NCBI GenBank assembly: GCA_910579995.1
Contig: CAJTWH010000018.1
Span: 5,542-69,541 of the forward strand
Direction: 5' to 3'
Origin: an uncultured Muribaculaceae bacterium
GTDB lineage: Bacteria > Bacteroidota > Bacteroidia > Bacteroidales > Muribaculaceae
DNA length: 64,000 nucleotides
Notes under the pieces: model-generated
What the model saw: only the letters and a program-made list of their open reading frames with translations
Told to the model about the DNA's origin: nothing
The model's database searches: none
Program-made: the position numbers and the translations under genes
Part shown: one piece after another, positions 52,390 to 61,230 of the stretch
How positions within the stretch are numbered: position 1 is the stretch's first letter
Layout: each line of letters begins with the position of its first letter

Positions 52390-53709
52390 ATGAAAAACAT
52401 ACTATTGGCAGCAGCATGCTCTCTCATCGCACTCAGCGGCGCAGCCCAAGGCTCATGGCCCGACGGCACTCCTATCGACAAGTGGTTCAGCGACACCACT
52501 CCGGTCAACCCCGACAACCTCGGCAAGCGCTACGTTGTCACCGACTACGGCGTTGTCAAGGGTGACTCCACCCTTATCCAGACCGAGGCCATACAGAAAG
52601 TCATCGACCTCGCAGCCGAAAACGGGGGCGGCGTAATCACCATTCCCGAGGGCGTATATCTGAGCGGCTCGCTCTTCTTCAAACCCGGCACACACCTCAA
52701 CATCGCCGAGGGCGGACGCCTCAAAGGCAGCGACGCCATCACTCATTATAAAATAATCAAGACGCGCCTCGAAGGACAGACAATCGACTACTTCGCAGCC
52801 CTCGTCAATGCCGACGGCGTAGACGGCTTCACCATCACCGGCCCCGGCACCATCGACGGCAACGGCTGGCGCTTCTGGGATGAGTTCTGGCTCCGCCGCA
52901 AGGTCAACCCCAAATGCACCAATCTCGAAGCCCTGCGCCCGCGTCTGGTATATATCAGCAACAGCGACAACGTGGAGGTGAGCAACGTCCGCTTGGTAAA
53001 CTCCGGCTTCTGGACCAACCACCTCTACCGCTGCAACAATATAAAATATCTCAACGACTACATCTGGGCCAAGACCGACGGCTACCCCAAAGGCCCCAGC
53101 ACCGACGCCCTTGACCTCGACGTGTGCTCCGACGTGCTCGTCAACGGCTGCTACATGAATGTCAACGACGACGCCGTATGCCTCAAAGGCGGCAAGGGCA
53201 CATACGTAGACACCATCCCCGGCAATGGCGGCAATGCCCGTGTGCTTGTGGAGAACTGCAAATTCGGCAAGTCGAACTCCGGCATTACCTTCGGCAGCGA
53301 GGCTTGGGACTGCAACAACGTGATACTGCGCGACTGCGAGTTTGACGACACCCACCATATCGTGCTCTTCAAAATGCGCCCCGACACTCCCCAGCACTAC
53401 CGCAATGTGCTCGTGGAGAAAATCCGCGGCGACGTGCGCAACGGTATCGAGGTGAGCGCTTGGACGCAGTTCTACAATAAGCTCGACCGCCCCGACATGC
53501 CTATGTCGCGCGTCGACAACCTCACGGTGAAAGACGTCAAGGTAAACACAAGCCGAGGATTCTATAAAAACGCTGAATCGCCTGATTTTGTCACTACAGG
53601 ATTCGATTTCAGCGACATCGAGGCCGACGGCAAAAAATTCGAACTACCCAAAAATATCACACAGCCATGCGAAGATCCGTCACAACGTTCGCCGGAGCCC
53701 TGGCAATAG
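52390..53709 (+). CDS. GH28 polygalacturonase
   Basis: The 439-residue protein has a signal peptide (residues 1-20) and a GH28 right-handed beta-helix: GPGTIDGNGWRFW, then STDALDLDVC, NDDAVCLKGGKG and SGITFGSEAW, which give the three catalytic Asp residues. GH28 enzymes cut galacturonic acid from pectin. It lies 2 bases after uxaA, tying pectin cleavage to its catabolism. Confidence 0.95.
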   Translation: MKNILLAAACSLIALSGAAQGSWPDGTPIDKWFSDTTPVNPDNLGKRYVVTDYGVVKGDSTLIQTEAIQKVIDLAAENGGGVITIPEGVYLSGSLFFKPGTHLNIAEGGRLKGSDAITHYKIIKTRLEGQTIDYFAALVNADGVDGFTITGPGTIDGNGWRFWDEFWLRRKVNPKCTNLEALRPRLVYISNSDNVEVSNVRLVNSGFWTNHLYRCNNIKYLNDYIWAKTDGYPKGPSTDALDLDVCSDVLVNGCYMNVNDDAVCLKGGKGTYVDTIPGNGGNARVLVENCKFGKSNSGITFGSEAWDCNNVILRDCEFDDTHHIVLFKMRPDTPQHYRNVLVEKIRGDVRNGIEVSAWTQFYNKLDRPDMPMSRVDNLTVKDVKVNTSRGFYKNAESPDFVTTGFDFSDIEADGKKFELPKNITQPCEDPSQRSPEPWQ

Positions 53710-56201
53710 CCTGCGCTTTTGCGCAGTCGTGGCCCGTACCGGCGCCTGAGATGAAGCCCGGCACCCGCTGGTGGTGGATGGGCTCGGCTGTTGACTCCGT
53801 CAATATCGAAGCGCTTATCAAAGAGTATGCCCGCGCAGGCATGGGTTCGGTGGAAATCACCCCCATCTACGGCGTGAAAGGCAACGAGGCCAATGACATC
53901 AACTACCTCTCGCCGCAATGGATGAGTATGCTCGCCACCACAGAGAGCGCTGCTGCAGCCAACGGCATGCTCGTGGATATGAACCAAGGCTCGGGATGGC
54001 CTTTCGGCGGACCGGAGGTGACTCATGAAGAGGCGGCGTGCAAGGCGGTGTTCCTCGTCGATACCGTAGCCGCCGGCGACGTGCCGGTTAAGGAACTGTC
54101 GGCAAAGGAGAAACCTTTTGCCACACCCATAGCCGAAAGCCGACGCACTCTTCCCGACGGCCGCGAGGAAATCATACGTGCCTTCCAAAGCCGCACAGGC
54201 CAACAGGTGAAGCGCGCCGCTCCCGGAGGCGAAGGACTGGTGATTGACCATTTCGACCGCGCAACCGTAGCACGCTATCTGGCAAAATTCGACAAAGCAT
54301 TCAAGGATAGCGGCACGCCGTGGCCTCACAACTTCTTCAACGACAGCTACGAGGTGTTCCGAGCCAACTGGACTCCCACTCTCTTCGCCGAATTTGAAGC
54401 ACGGCGCGGATATAAGCTGCAAGACAAACTGCCCGAGCTTCTCGGCCTTGTCAACGACGGCAATGCCGTACTTGCCGACTACCGCGAGACCCTCGGCGAA
54501 CTCCTGCTCGAAAACTTCACTCAGCAGTGGGTCGACTGGGCGCATGAGCGCGGCGTTGAGATACGCAACCAAGCCCACGGCTCGCCGGCAAACCTGATTG
54601 ACATCTACGCTGCCGTAGATGTGCCCGAAATCGAGGGCTTCGGCCTCTCTGACTTCGGAATCAAAGGGCTTCGCACCGACAAAGGCTTCACCCGCCGCAA
54701 CGACAGCGACGTGTCAATGCTCAAATATGCCTCGTCGGCGGCGCATATCACAGGCAAGCCGCTTACCTCGAGCGAGACTTTCACTTGGCTCACCGAGCAC
54801 TTCCGCACCTCGCTCTCGCAGATGAAGCCTGACCTCGACCTGATGTTTGCCTGCGGCGTAAACCATATTTTCTTCCACGGCACCACCTACTCTCCCATGG
54901 AGGCGGAGTGGCCGGGATGGAAATTCTACGCTTCGGTAGACATGAGCCCCACCAACACCATCTGGCGCGACGCTCCGGCTCTGATGGAATATATCACCCG
55001 CTGCCAGAGCATGCTTCAGCAAGGACGTCCCGACAATGACTTCCTCGTATATCTGCCCGTGCGCGATATGTGGCGCCAGCGTCACAGTCCCGGCGAAGAG
55101 GGCTTGCTGATGGGCTTCAGCATTCACGATATGGGGCGCCTTGCACCCGACTTCATCAGCAGTGTGATGGAAATCGACAGCCTCGGCTACGATTGCGACT
55201 ATATCAGCGACCGCTATCTGATGGGCACATCTTTCGACGGCAACCGGCTCGTCACAGCCGCCGGGACGCCCTACAAGGCTCTCATTATTCCCGGCAGCGG
55301 CGAACTCAAGCCTCAGCTCAAGTCTCATCTCGACTCGCTCGCAGCCCAAGGTGCGCAGATTATCTACGGCATAGACAATGAGCGCATAAAGGCGGCAGGC
55401 GAGGCAGAAGCGCTCCGCACAGACCTCGGGCTGCGTGTATTGCGCCGCGCCACCGACGACGGATATATCTACTTCATCGCCAATCTCAGCGACAAGGATG
55501 TCGACGCCACGGCGCCGCTTACGGTATCGTTTGCCGACGCGGCATGGTTCGACCCCATGAGCGGCCGTATTTACCGCGCTGATATCAATGACAAATCTGT
55601 CGATGTGCAGCTACGCTCGGGCGAGTCGCGCATACTGCGCACCTACAGTCACCCGGTGAGCAGCCTCGCAGCTTCTCCGGCCCGCAAGACCGTGAGTGAG
55701 CGCGACCTCTCGACCATGCCTTGGAAACTCAGCTTCACCGAGTCGGTCCCCGAAGTAGGCAAGACCTACAATCTCGCAGGGCTCAGACACTGGACCGAGC
55801 TCGGCGACTCCACCCTCAACCGCCTCGGCGGAACCGGCGTATATACCACTACAGTGAATATTCCTGACGCCGACGCCGGAGGAGAATGGCAACTCGAACT
55901 CGGCGACCTGCGCGAGAGCGCCCGCGTGTATGTCAACGGCAAATTTGCCGGCACGGTATGGGCGGCTCCGTTTGTCATCGACCTGCCCGGTATGCTACAT
56001 GCCGGCGACAACGAACTGCGCATAGAAGTCACCAACCTGCCGGCCAACCGTATCGCCGATATGGACCGCCGCGGTGTGGAATGGCGCAAATTCAAGGATA
56101 TCAACATCATTGATATCAACTACCGCCGCACCGGCTACTCCTCATGGCCGGTAATGCCATCGGGCCTCGCCACGGCAACCTTAAGAAAACTCACCCGCTA
56201 A
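53667..56201 (+). CDS. GH106-type alpha-L-rhamnosidase
   Basis: The 844-residue protein has a signal peptide (about 1-19) and the GH106 start PGTRWWWMGSAVDSVNIEAL and GMGSVEITPIYG. C-terminal residues ~720-830 form a sugar-binding beta-sandwich (ARVYVNGKFAGTVWAAPF). GH106 enzymes remove rhamnose from rhamnogalacturonan. It is shorter than the large characterised members. It overlaps GH28 by 43 bases, so they are coupled. Confidence 0.9.
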   Translation: MRRSVTTFAGALAIACAFAQSWPVPAPEMKPGTRWWWMGSAVDSVNIEALIKEYARAGMGSVEITPIYGVKGNEANDINYLSPQWMSMLATTESAAAANGMLVDMNQGSGWPFGGPEVTHEEAACKAVFLVDTVAAGDVPVKELSAKEKPFATPIAESRRTLPDGREEIIRAFQSRTGQQVKRAAPGGEGLVIDHFDRATVARYLAKFDKAFKDSGTPWPHNFFNDSYEVFRANWTPTLFAEFEARRGYKLQDKLPELLGLVNDGNAVLADYRETLGELLLENFTQQWVDWAHERGVEIRNQAHGSPANLIDIYAAVDVPEIEGFGLSDFGIKGLRTDKGFTRRNDSDVSMLKYASSAAHITGKPLTSSETFTWLTEHFRTSLSQMKPDLDLMFACGVNHIFFHGTTYSPMEAEWPGWKFYASVDMSPTNTIWRDAPALMEYITRCQSMLQQGRPDNDFLVYLPVRDMWRQRHSPGEEGLLMGFSIHDMGRLAPDFISSVMEIDSLGYDCDYISDRYLMGTSFDGNRLVTAAGTPYKALIIPGSGELKPQLKSHLDSLAAQGAQIIYGIDNERIKAAGEAEALRTDLGLRVLRRATDDGYIYFIANLSDKDVDATAPLTVSFADAAWFDPMSGRIYRADINDKSVDVQLRSGESRILRTYSHPVSSLAASPARKTVSERDLSTMPWKLSFTESVPEVGKTYNLAGLRHWTELGDSTLNRLGGTGVYTTTVNIPDADAGGEWQLELGDLRESARVYVNGKFAGTVWAAPFVIDLPGMLHAGDNELRIEVTNLPANRIADMDRRGVEWRKFKDINIIDINYRRTGYSSWPVMPSGLATATLRKLTR

Positions 56202-56240
56202 AACACCACAGGCTCCCTCTCCGGGAGCCTGCGTTGTTTT
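56202..56240 (+). terminator. Terminator of the pectin operon
   Basis: CAGGCTCCC (56209-56217) pairs exactly with GGGAGCCTG (56223-56231), with a partial outer stem and a following GTTGTTTTT run. Confidence 0.85.
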
Positions 56241-56291
56241 TAGTAGGTGAGTCGAAATATGTTCAAGACGCACGTAAAAGACTATTACATA

Positions 56292-56322
56292 TTGCAAGTT
56301 TACAAAAGCATTAGTAACTTTG
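56292..56322 (+). promoter_or_regulatory. Promoter of the PDDEXK gene
   Basis: TTGC (56292-56295) and TAACTTTG (56315-56322), spaced 23 bases. ATG at 56342 is 19 bases after the -7 box; a TTG at 56336 is a less likely start. Confidence 0.7.
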
Positions 56323-56341
56323 TAGCCTAACATCCTTGCTT

Positions 56342-57430
56342 ATGACCTTGAAAGACAATAGAACTCCGATGTTTGTTAATCGAGAACTGACATCAATGAC
56401 ATCTGAATACAAGAAATGGCTCACTGATTTGAAAAGCCGCTATCGAAGGGCGCAAGTTCGTGCGGCCGTAAAGGTAAATGGAGAAATGCTCAATTTCTAT
56501 TGGGAATTAGGTCGTGATATTTTTATGATGTCAAAAAGAGCTAAATATGGTGATGGGTTATTAAAAAATGTAACTATTGATTTGCAAGCGGAGTTTCCCG
56601 GTGATACAGGTTTATCTCTTAGTAATATCAAAGCTGCCCGTCGATGGTATAAAACTTATTACCAATGGATTACAAAAGGTCAACAGCCTGTTGACCTTTT
56701 TGGAGGCAACATAACTGAAGGCATTTTGTCAATGCCATATTTCTTTGCCAATGTTCCTTGGGGTCAACATATTTTCATCACGGCCAAGGCAGAATCATTA
56801 GATGAGGCCATGTTCTATGTGAGGCAAGTGTGTGAACACGGTTGGAGTAGAAAAGAATTAGAATACTATCACTCTGAAGGGTATTATACTAGATATGGGA
56901 AAGCTCTGACTAATTTTGAAAGGAGTCTACCTGAAGTAGAATCGTCTTTAGCTAAACAAATGCTAAAGAGTCCATATAATATGGAGTTTTTGCAAATGCC
57001 TCTTGATTACAACGAAAGAGACTTTGAAGATGCCTTGGTAAAGCATATCACCGACTTTTTATTGGAACTAGGAAAAGGATTTTCATTTGTCGGCAGGCAA
57101 CTTCAGTTGTCAATGCCAAATGGACAGACGTATTATCCCGACTTGATATTTTACCATATTCCAACACATAGATATGTCGTATGCGAATTAAAGATTGTTC
57201 CTTTTATTCCAGATTATGCCGGTCAGCTAAATTTCTATGTTTCAGCAGTAGATCATCTTATGCGAGGGCCGGAAGATAATCAAACAATTGGATTGCTTAT
57301 ATGCAAATCAAAGGATGACACCGTAGTTGAATGGTCGTTTGAGGGATTGGAACGCCCTATTGGTGTAGCCGAATATGAAAAAGAAATCAAGAAGATGATT
57401 GAGGATATACCAACTCCAAAACAGATATAA
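56342..57430 (+). CDS. PDDEXK nuclease-domain protein (DUF1016/YhcG)
   Basis: The 362-residue protein has the DUF1016 N-terminal region (about 20-165, with FYWELGRDIFMMSKRAKYG) and a C-terminal PDDEXK nuclease domain with Asp267 and Glu282-x-Lys284 (YYPDLIFYH, YVVCELKI). Function is not established; many members occur in mobile or defence regions. It is AT-rich compared with the operon before it, suggesting transfer. Confidence 0.9.
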   Translation: MTLKDNRTPMFVNRELTSMTSEYKKWLTDLKSRYRRAQVRAAVKVNGEMLNFYWELGRDIFMMSKRAKYGDGLLKNVTIDLQAEFPGDTGLSLSNIKAARRWYKTYYQWITKGQQPVDLFGGNITEGILSMPYFFANVPWGQHIFITAKAESLDEAMFYVRQVCEHGWSRKELEYYHSEGYYTRYGKALTNFERSLPEVESSLAKQMLKSPYNMEFLQMPLDYNERDFEDALVKHITDFLLELGKGFSFVGRQLQLSMPNGQTYYPDLIFYHIPTHRYVVCELKIVPFIPDYAGQLNFYVSAVDHLMRGPEDNQTIGLLICKSKDDTVVEWSFEGLERPIGVAEYEKEIKKMIEDIPTPKQI

Positions 57431-57435
57431 CACAT

Positions 57436-57474
57436 AGAGGCTGTGTCAAAAAATTGACGCAGCCTCTTATTTTA
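57436..57474 (+). terminator. Terminator of the PDDEXK gene
   Basis: AGAGGCTGTGTCAA (57436-57449) pairs with TTGACGCAGCCTCT (57454-57467), one wobble, followed by TATTTTA. Confidence 0.85.
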
Positions 57475-57527
57475 GTGTTTATCTAATCGAAGGCGCGGGT
57501 GCAGCTCGCGTTCGTCGTCTTCGTCTG

Positions 57528-57836
57528 TCAGATAAACCGGCGGATCATGTCGGCAAGCTCGCTGTAGGGCTTGTGACCGGTGTCGCGCCATGCTTCCTGA
57601 CCATCCTTGAAGAGAATGAAAGTCGGATAGGCTCCTACCTTATATTCCTTCATGAGATCTTGATTTGCCGTACCGTCGATACGGTAGATGTTGGCTCTGT
57701 CGCGGAAATCAGAGGCAAGATCATCGAGCACCTTGCCCTGCTCCTCTTTCTTGGCACAGTCGGCGCGGTAGAATACCACAAGCGTCGGCTTATCCTCTGA
57801 CAAGAGTCCTTTGAGTGTTTTATCTGTATCGGTCAT
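57528..57836 (-). CDS. Thioredoxin-like protein lacking the CXXC pair
   Basis: The 102-residue protein has the thioredoxin fold (TLVVFYRADC, ANIYRIDGTANQ, VGAYPTFILFKDG with the cis-Pro) but the active site is RADCAKK: only Cys27 remains. It may bind partners or act by a single Cys. It follows the canonical thioredoxin by 18 bases and is cotranscribed. Confidence 0.85.
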   Translation of the reverse strand: MTDTDKTLKGLLSEDKPTLVVFYRADCAKKEEQGKVLDDLASDFRDRANIYRIDGTANQDLMKEYKVGAYPTFILFKDGQEAWRDTGHKPYSELADMIRRFI

Positions 57837-57854
57837 AATCAGTTCCTCCTTTTT

Positions 57855-58154
57855 TTACGATAGATGTTCGCGAATCTTTGCCTCGAGCAAATCCGCCTGC
57901 TGCACGCCTACCGTACGCCATACGGCCTCTCCGCCTTTGAAGAGGATAAGAGTAGGCACCGAGCGGACATTATACTGGGCTGCAACAGGGCCGTTCTGGT
58001 CTATATCGATTTTGATGATGTTGGCCTCGTCGCCGACACGTTTCTTCACTTCCTCAAGGATAGGGCCTTGCACACGGCAGGGGCCGCACCAAGTAGCGAA
58101 GAAATCGACAAGCGTAGGCTTGTCTTCACTGATGATTTGTTTGAAATCGCTCAT
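57855..58154 (-). CDS. trxA: Thioredoxin
   Basis: From the ATG at 58154 the product has 99 residues, with the active site WCGPC (22-26) and the cis-Pro segment VRSVPTLILFKGG. An upstream ATG at 58190 adds 12 residues and would spoil the normal N-terminus, so the later start is chosen. It reduces disulphides in the cytoplasm. Confidence 0.93.
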   Translation of the reverse strand: MSDFKQIISEDKPTLVDFFATWCGPCRVQGPILEEVKKRVGDEANIIKIDIDQNGPVAAQYNVRSVPTLILFKGGEAVWRTVGVQQADLLEAKIREHLS

Positions 58155-58231
58155 AGCGTTGTATGTTTTAGGGGTTATAATCTTTTTCAAAGACTATAAC
58201 AAACACCATGCCATGAATGTTTAATTGATAC

Positions 58232-58684
58232 TTACTCCTTAAGGCGAGAGTCGATGATTATCGTCACCGGGCCGGAGTTGATGAGCGACACCTGCATGTC
58301 GGCGCCGAAAATTCCGGCGGCGACAGGACGACCTGTGAGGCGCGACATCTCGCTTTTGAAGAGTTCGTAGAGACGCGTGGCATCCTCGTGGCCGGCAGCG
58401 CGGATATAGCTGGGGCGGTTACCCTTGCGCGTGGAGGCTGTCAGTGTAAACTGGCTCACTGCCATCACTTCGCCCCCGATATCTATGACAGAGCGGTTCA
58501 TCACCCCGTTCTCATCGTCGAAGATACGCATATTGGCGGCCTTTGCGGCCAGCCACAGACAATCGGCGTCGGTATCGCCGGTCTCCACACCTACAAGTAT
58601 CATCAACCCTTGGCCGATACTGCTCACAAGCTCGCGGGCGACACTGACGCTCGCTTGGCTTACGCGTTGGATAACCAGTCTCAT
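58232..58684 (-). CDS. dtd: D-aminoacyl-tRNA deacylase
   Basis: The 150-residue enzyme removes D-amino acids from tRNA. The signature motifs SQFTL (here VSQFTLTAST) and NSGPVTIII, with the cross-subunit Gly-cisPro, are present. Length is normal. Its start overlaps the gene before it by 4 bases. Confidence 0.96.
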   Translation of the reverse strand: MRLVIQRVSQASVSVARELVSSIGQGLMILVGVETGDTDADCLWLAAKAANMRIFDDENGVMNRSVIDIGGEVMAVSQFTLTASTRKGNRPSYIRAAGHEDATRLYELFKSEMSRLTGRPVAAGIFGADMQVSLINSGPVTIIIDSRLKE

Positions 58685-59166
58685 CGTGCAAAAAATATAG
58701 TGTCTACAGCGATTTTCACAGAATAAGGTGTGGCGACGTCAACACGCGCCGGCACCGACGATTGCTCGTAGTAGAACGACTGCTGCTCATCCCACGACTT
58801 CAGCGACGCCTGACGGGTCTCACCGGCCGGAATCTGCAGCGGCAAGTGTGCGCTCCGCTTATGCAACTGTCGGTTCTTCGAGTCGAAATAAGTGATAGTC
58901 ACTGCCACGCCCTTCGTAGCCTGCTTGGTATTGTTGGTGACAAAAAATGTCTCGCGGCGCGAGCGCAGAGGCTTGTCATAGCCGTTGATATCGAGCTGAT
59001 GATGTGCCGGATTGACTACAGTATCCACTTCGGCGGTTTCCGGGATTGCGGTGGAGGAAGCCTCGGCAAGACTTGACTTTGCGTGCAGGCCGGCACGGGT
59101 AGTTTTCTGCGCCGTGACGGTCAGGGCTGCCACGGCAATTGTGAGGAGCAAGAGTATCGGTTTCAT
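58681..59166 (-). CDS. Secreted protein of unknown function
   Basis: The 161-residue protein has a signal peptide (about residues 1-19) and an Ig/FxLD-like beta-sandwich pattern (ETFFVTNNTKQATKGVAVTITYFDSK). Residues 24-50 are low complexity. It may be a periplasmic or surface partner for the following genes. It is coupled to dtd and to the gene upstream by 4-base overlaps. Confidence 0.65.
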   Translation of the reverse strand: MKPILLLLTIAVAALTVTAQKTTRAGLHAKSSLAEASSTAIPETAEVDTVVNPAHHQLDINGYDKPLRSRRETFFVTNNTKQATKGVAVTITYFDSKNRQLHKRSAHLPLQIPAGETRQASLKSWDEQQSFYYEQSSVPARVDVATPYSVKIAVDTIFFAR

Positions 59167-59690
59167 AATTTTATAGGATAATCGACGGCGTCGGCATTAC
59201 AGCGCGAGGCACCGACCACGCCGTCGGGGAGATTGTCGTGTCGCTCTATGCCCACTCTGAAAAGATAAGGCACAAGGCGTATGAAATTTACGGCTATGCC
59301 CTTGCGGTAGTGGCGCAGGGAAAGCTGAGTGAAGTCATCGTTGAAAACGAGTGAAAAGTCGCGCTCACGGCCTCTTCCGGCGTCCTTACGCGCCTTGGGG
59401 TCGGCCAACAGGCGGGCGTCGTAACGACGGCTGTCGGCGCCCCGCGTCATAGTGCCGAAGAGCGTACCGGCCGGCACCGACAGATCACTGCTCATCAGCA
59501 ATACAAGCTCGTAGACGCCGCTCCGGCCCGACGCCGCACGGATTTCGAAAAGCGGGCCGTCGGCTATGCGCCATACCCCCTCGGGAGTATGCGAGGTTGA
59601 TTGTATTGTGTCAAGCTTTATCCACATCGGCTCGCTCTTTGCCGACAAAGCACAGAGCATTAGCACCAATGCGGATAAGAGCCTCAACAT
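59163..59690 (-). CDS. Secreted protein of unknown function, paired with DUF3078 gene
   Basis: The 175-residue protein has a signal peptide (about 1-19) and a beta-rich body (GVYELVLLMSSDLSVPAG). Its start and the stop of the DUF3078 gene overlap by one base. I do not recognise the family. The run of coupled exported proteins suggests a common envelope task. Confidence 0.65.
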   Translation of the reverse strand: MLRLLSALVLMLCALSAKSEPMWIKLDTIQSTSHTPEGVWRIADGPLFEIRAASGRSGVYELVLLMSSDLSVPAGTLFGTMTRGADSRRYDARLLADPKARKDAGRGRERDFSLVFNDDFTQLSLRHYRKGIAVNFIRLVPYLFRVGIERHDNLPDGVVGASRCNADAVDYPIKL

Positions 59691-61183
59691 CAGATGGTGC
59701 TGAATTTATATGCCAGACCGATAGAGAATATCTCCTTGATCTGCAGTTTCTTCCACGACGGGTCGTCGCAGCGGGGAGTGCTCGAGTCATAGCGGGCATG
59801 GCAATAGATCTGCGTTGTCAGGAAGCGGTTGATCTCAAACTGCAGGGTATGCTCCCAGTCGACCTGCGCCGTCTCATAGTCGGTAAACGCAAACAGACGC
59901 GTCGAATAGGTGATGTTGTAGCAGATCTTCCAGTACAGTTTCAGCTCAGCGGTCGAACCGAAATGGTGCGAGGTCTTACGACCGGCCTCTATATTATAGT
60001 TCGTAGGGTCGATTTTGGTGCTTATACATGTGCGCAGAGCGTAGGAAAGAGGCGCCAGCGACGCGTCGAAAGTAAATGTCTTCGCCGGGTTGGCATAGTT
60101 GTAGGTCATACCGATACCGGCTGTGAGCTCGCCCGGAGATAGGAACGATGAGCGCAGATTGTTGGTATTCGACTGGTAGGAGTTGAGGAGCTGGGTCTTG
60201 AACTGACCGGTAAATGAATAGTACCACCGCTTGTGCGCACGGATACCGAATGTGGTGTTGACCTGAAAGAGGTCATCGGTGATATTATAGGCATGGATAG
60301 TATCGTCGGGGGCGCTGTTTATGCCAAGCTTATACTGCGCCGTGGTCTCGAAGAGCAGATTGGGATGATACTGGGTGTTGAGCTTCACATTATAGTAGAG
60401 CTGGCCGAGAGCGTTGAGGTTGTTGTTGCCGCCCTGATACCAGTTGGGCGACACGTAGGCCTGCGAGAACTGCAGCGAGGCTGTGAAAGTGCGTATCCAA
60501 TGGCGTTTCTTGGCCGGGCCTATGTCGATAGGATTCACGACCTCGGCCTTGTTGATTGTCTCCTCTATGGTTATGGTGTGCTTCTCGGGGTCGACAACTG
60601 CGTGGAACACCTTGGGTGCCTCAGGCAAAAGGTTGATGTTATATGCCACGCGGTCGGGGTGCGAGAGATAGAGATTATAGTTGAGTGCCTTGAGCTTGCG
60701 CTGCATGGCCATCTCCTCCTCTATCCATTCGAAAGCCGGATTTCCCGACAGCTCGGGGGTGAAAGCCGATGTGGTGTCGGGATATTCATAGCCGGTGAAA
60801 ACCGAAGGAAGGAAAGCGGTCTTGGGCAGAAGGCGCGTTGACATCACGTTATCGTAGCGGCTCATATCGAGAGTGTCGAGATAGGCGTTGAGCTCGGCGA
60901 GCGAGCGCACACGGCTGGCAGCGCTATCAGCCTCGCGCGCGGCTTTGGCGGCTTTGCTTGCCTTGCTGGCTTTGCTTGCCTTGCTCGCCTTACTGGCCTT
61001 GCTTGCCTCACTGGCTTTGCTTGCGCGGCTTGCAGCACGGGCTAAGCTGTCTTCTACAGCGGCGGCTGCAGATGTATCGTCGGCATTAACTTTTGCCGAC
61101 CCGAAATACTGGGCCTGCGCAGAGGCATTTATACAGAAAGCCACCCCAATGGCGGCTGCGATTGTGCGTAATGTCAGTTTCAT
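59690..61183 (-). CDS. DUF3078 outer-membrane protein with SKA repeat
   Basis: The 497-residue protein has a signal peptide (about 1-22) and a C-terminal DUF3078 beta-barrel-like domain (NPAFEWIEEEMAMQRK, SQAYVSPNWYQGGNNNLNALGQ, ending in aromatic strands). Between residues ~52 and 83 it has a low-complexity tract of Ser-Lys-Ala units (about 9 in a row), coded by a 9-base repeat that could change length by slippage. DUF3078 is Bacteroidetes specific; function is unknown. It heads the operon through dtd. Confidence 0.85.
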   Translation of the reverse strand: MKLTLRTIAAAIGVAFCINASAQAQYFGSAKVNADDTSAAAAVEDSLARAASRASKASEASKASKASKASKASKASKAAKAAREADSAASRVRSLAELNAYLDTLDMSRYDNVMSTRLLPKTAFLPSVFTGYEYPDTTSAFTPELSGNPAFEWIEEEMAMQRKLKALNYNLYLSHPDRVAYNINLLPEAPKVFHAVVDPEKHTITIEETINKAEVVNPIDIGPAKKRHWIRTFTASLQFSQAYVSPNWYQGGNNNLNALGQLYYNVKLNTQYHPNLLFETTAQYKLGINSAPDDTIHAYNITDDLFQVNTTFGIRAHKRWYYSFTGQFKTQLLNSYQSNTNNLRSSFLSPGELTAGIGMTYNYANPAKTFTFDASLAPLSYALRTCISTKIDPTNYNIEAGRKTSHHFGSTAELKLYWKICYNITYSTRLFAFTDYETAQVDWEHTLQFEINRFLTTQIYCHARYDSSTPRCDDPSWKKLQIKEIFSIGLAYKFSTI

Positions 61184-61230
61184 GTTCTACTTTATTGTCG
61201 CAAGCAGGTCAGAATGGCTTACGAAAAAGA

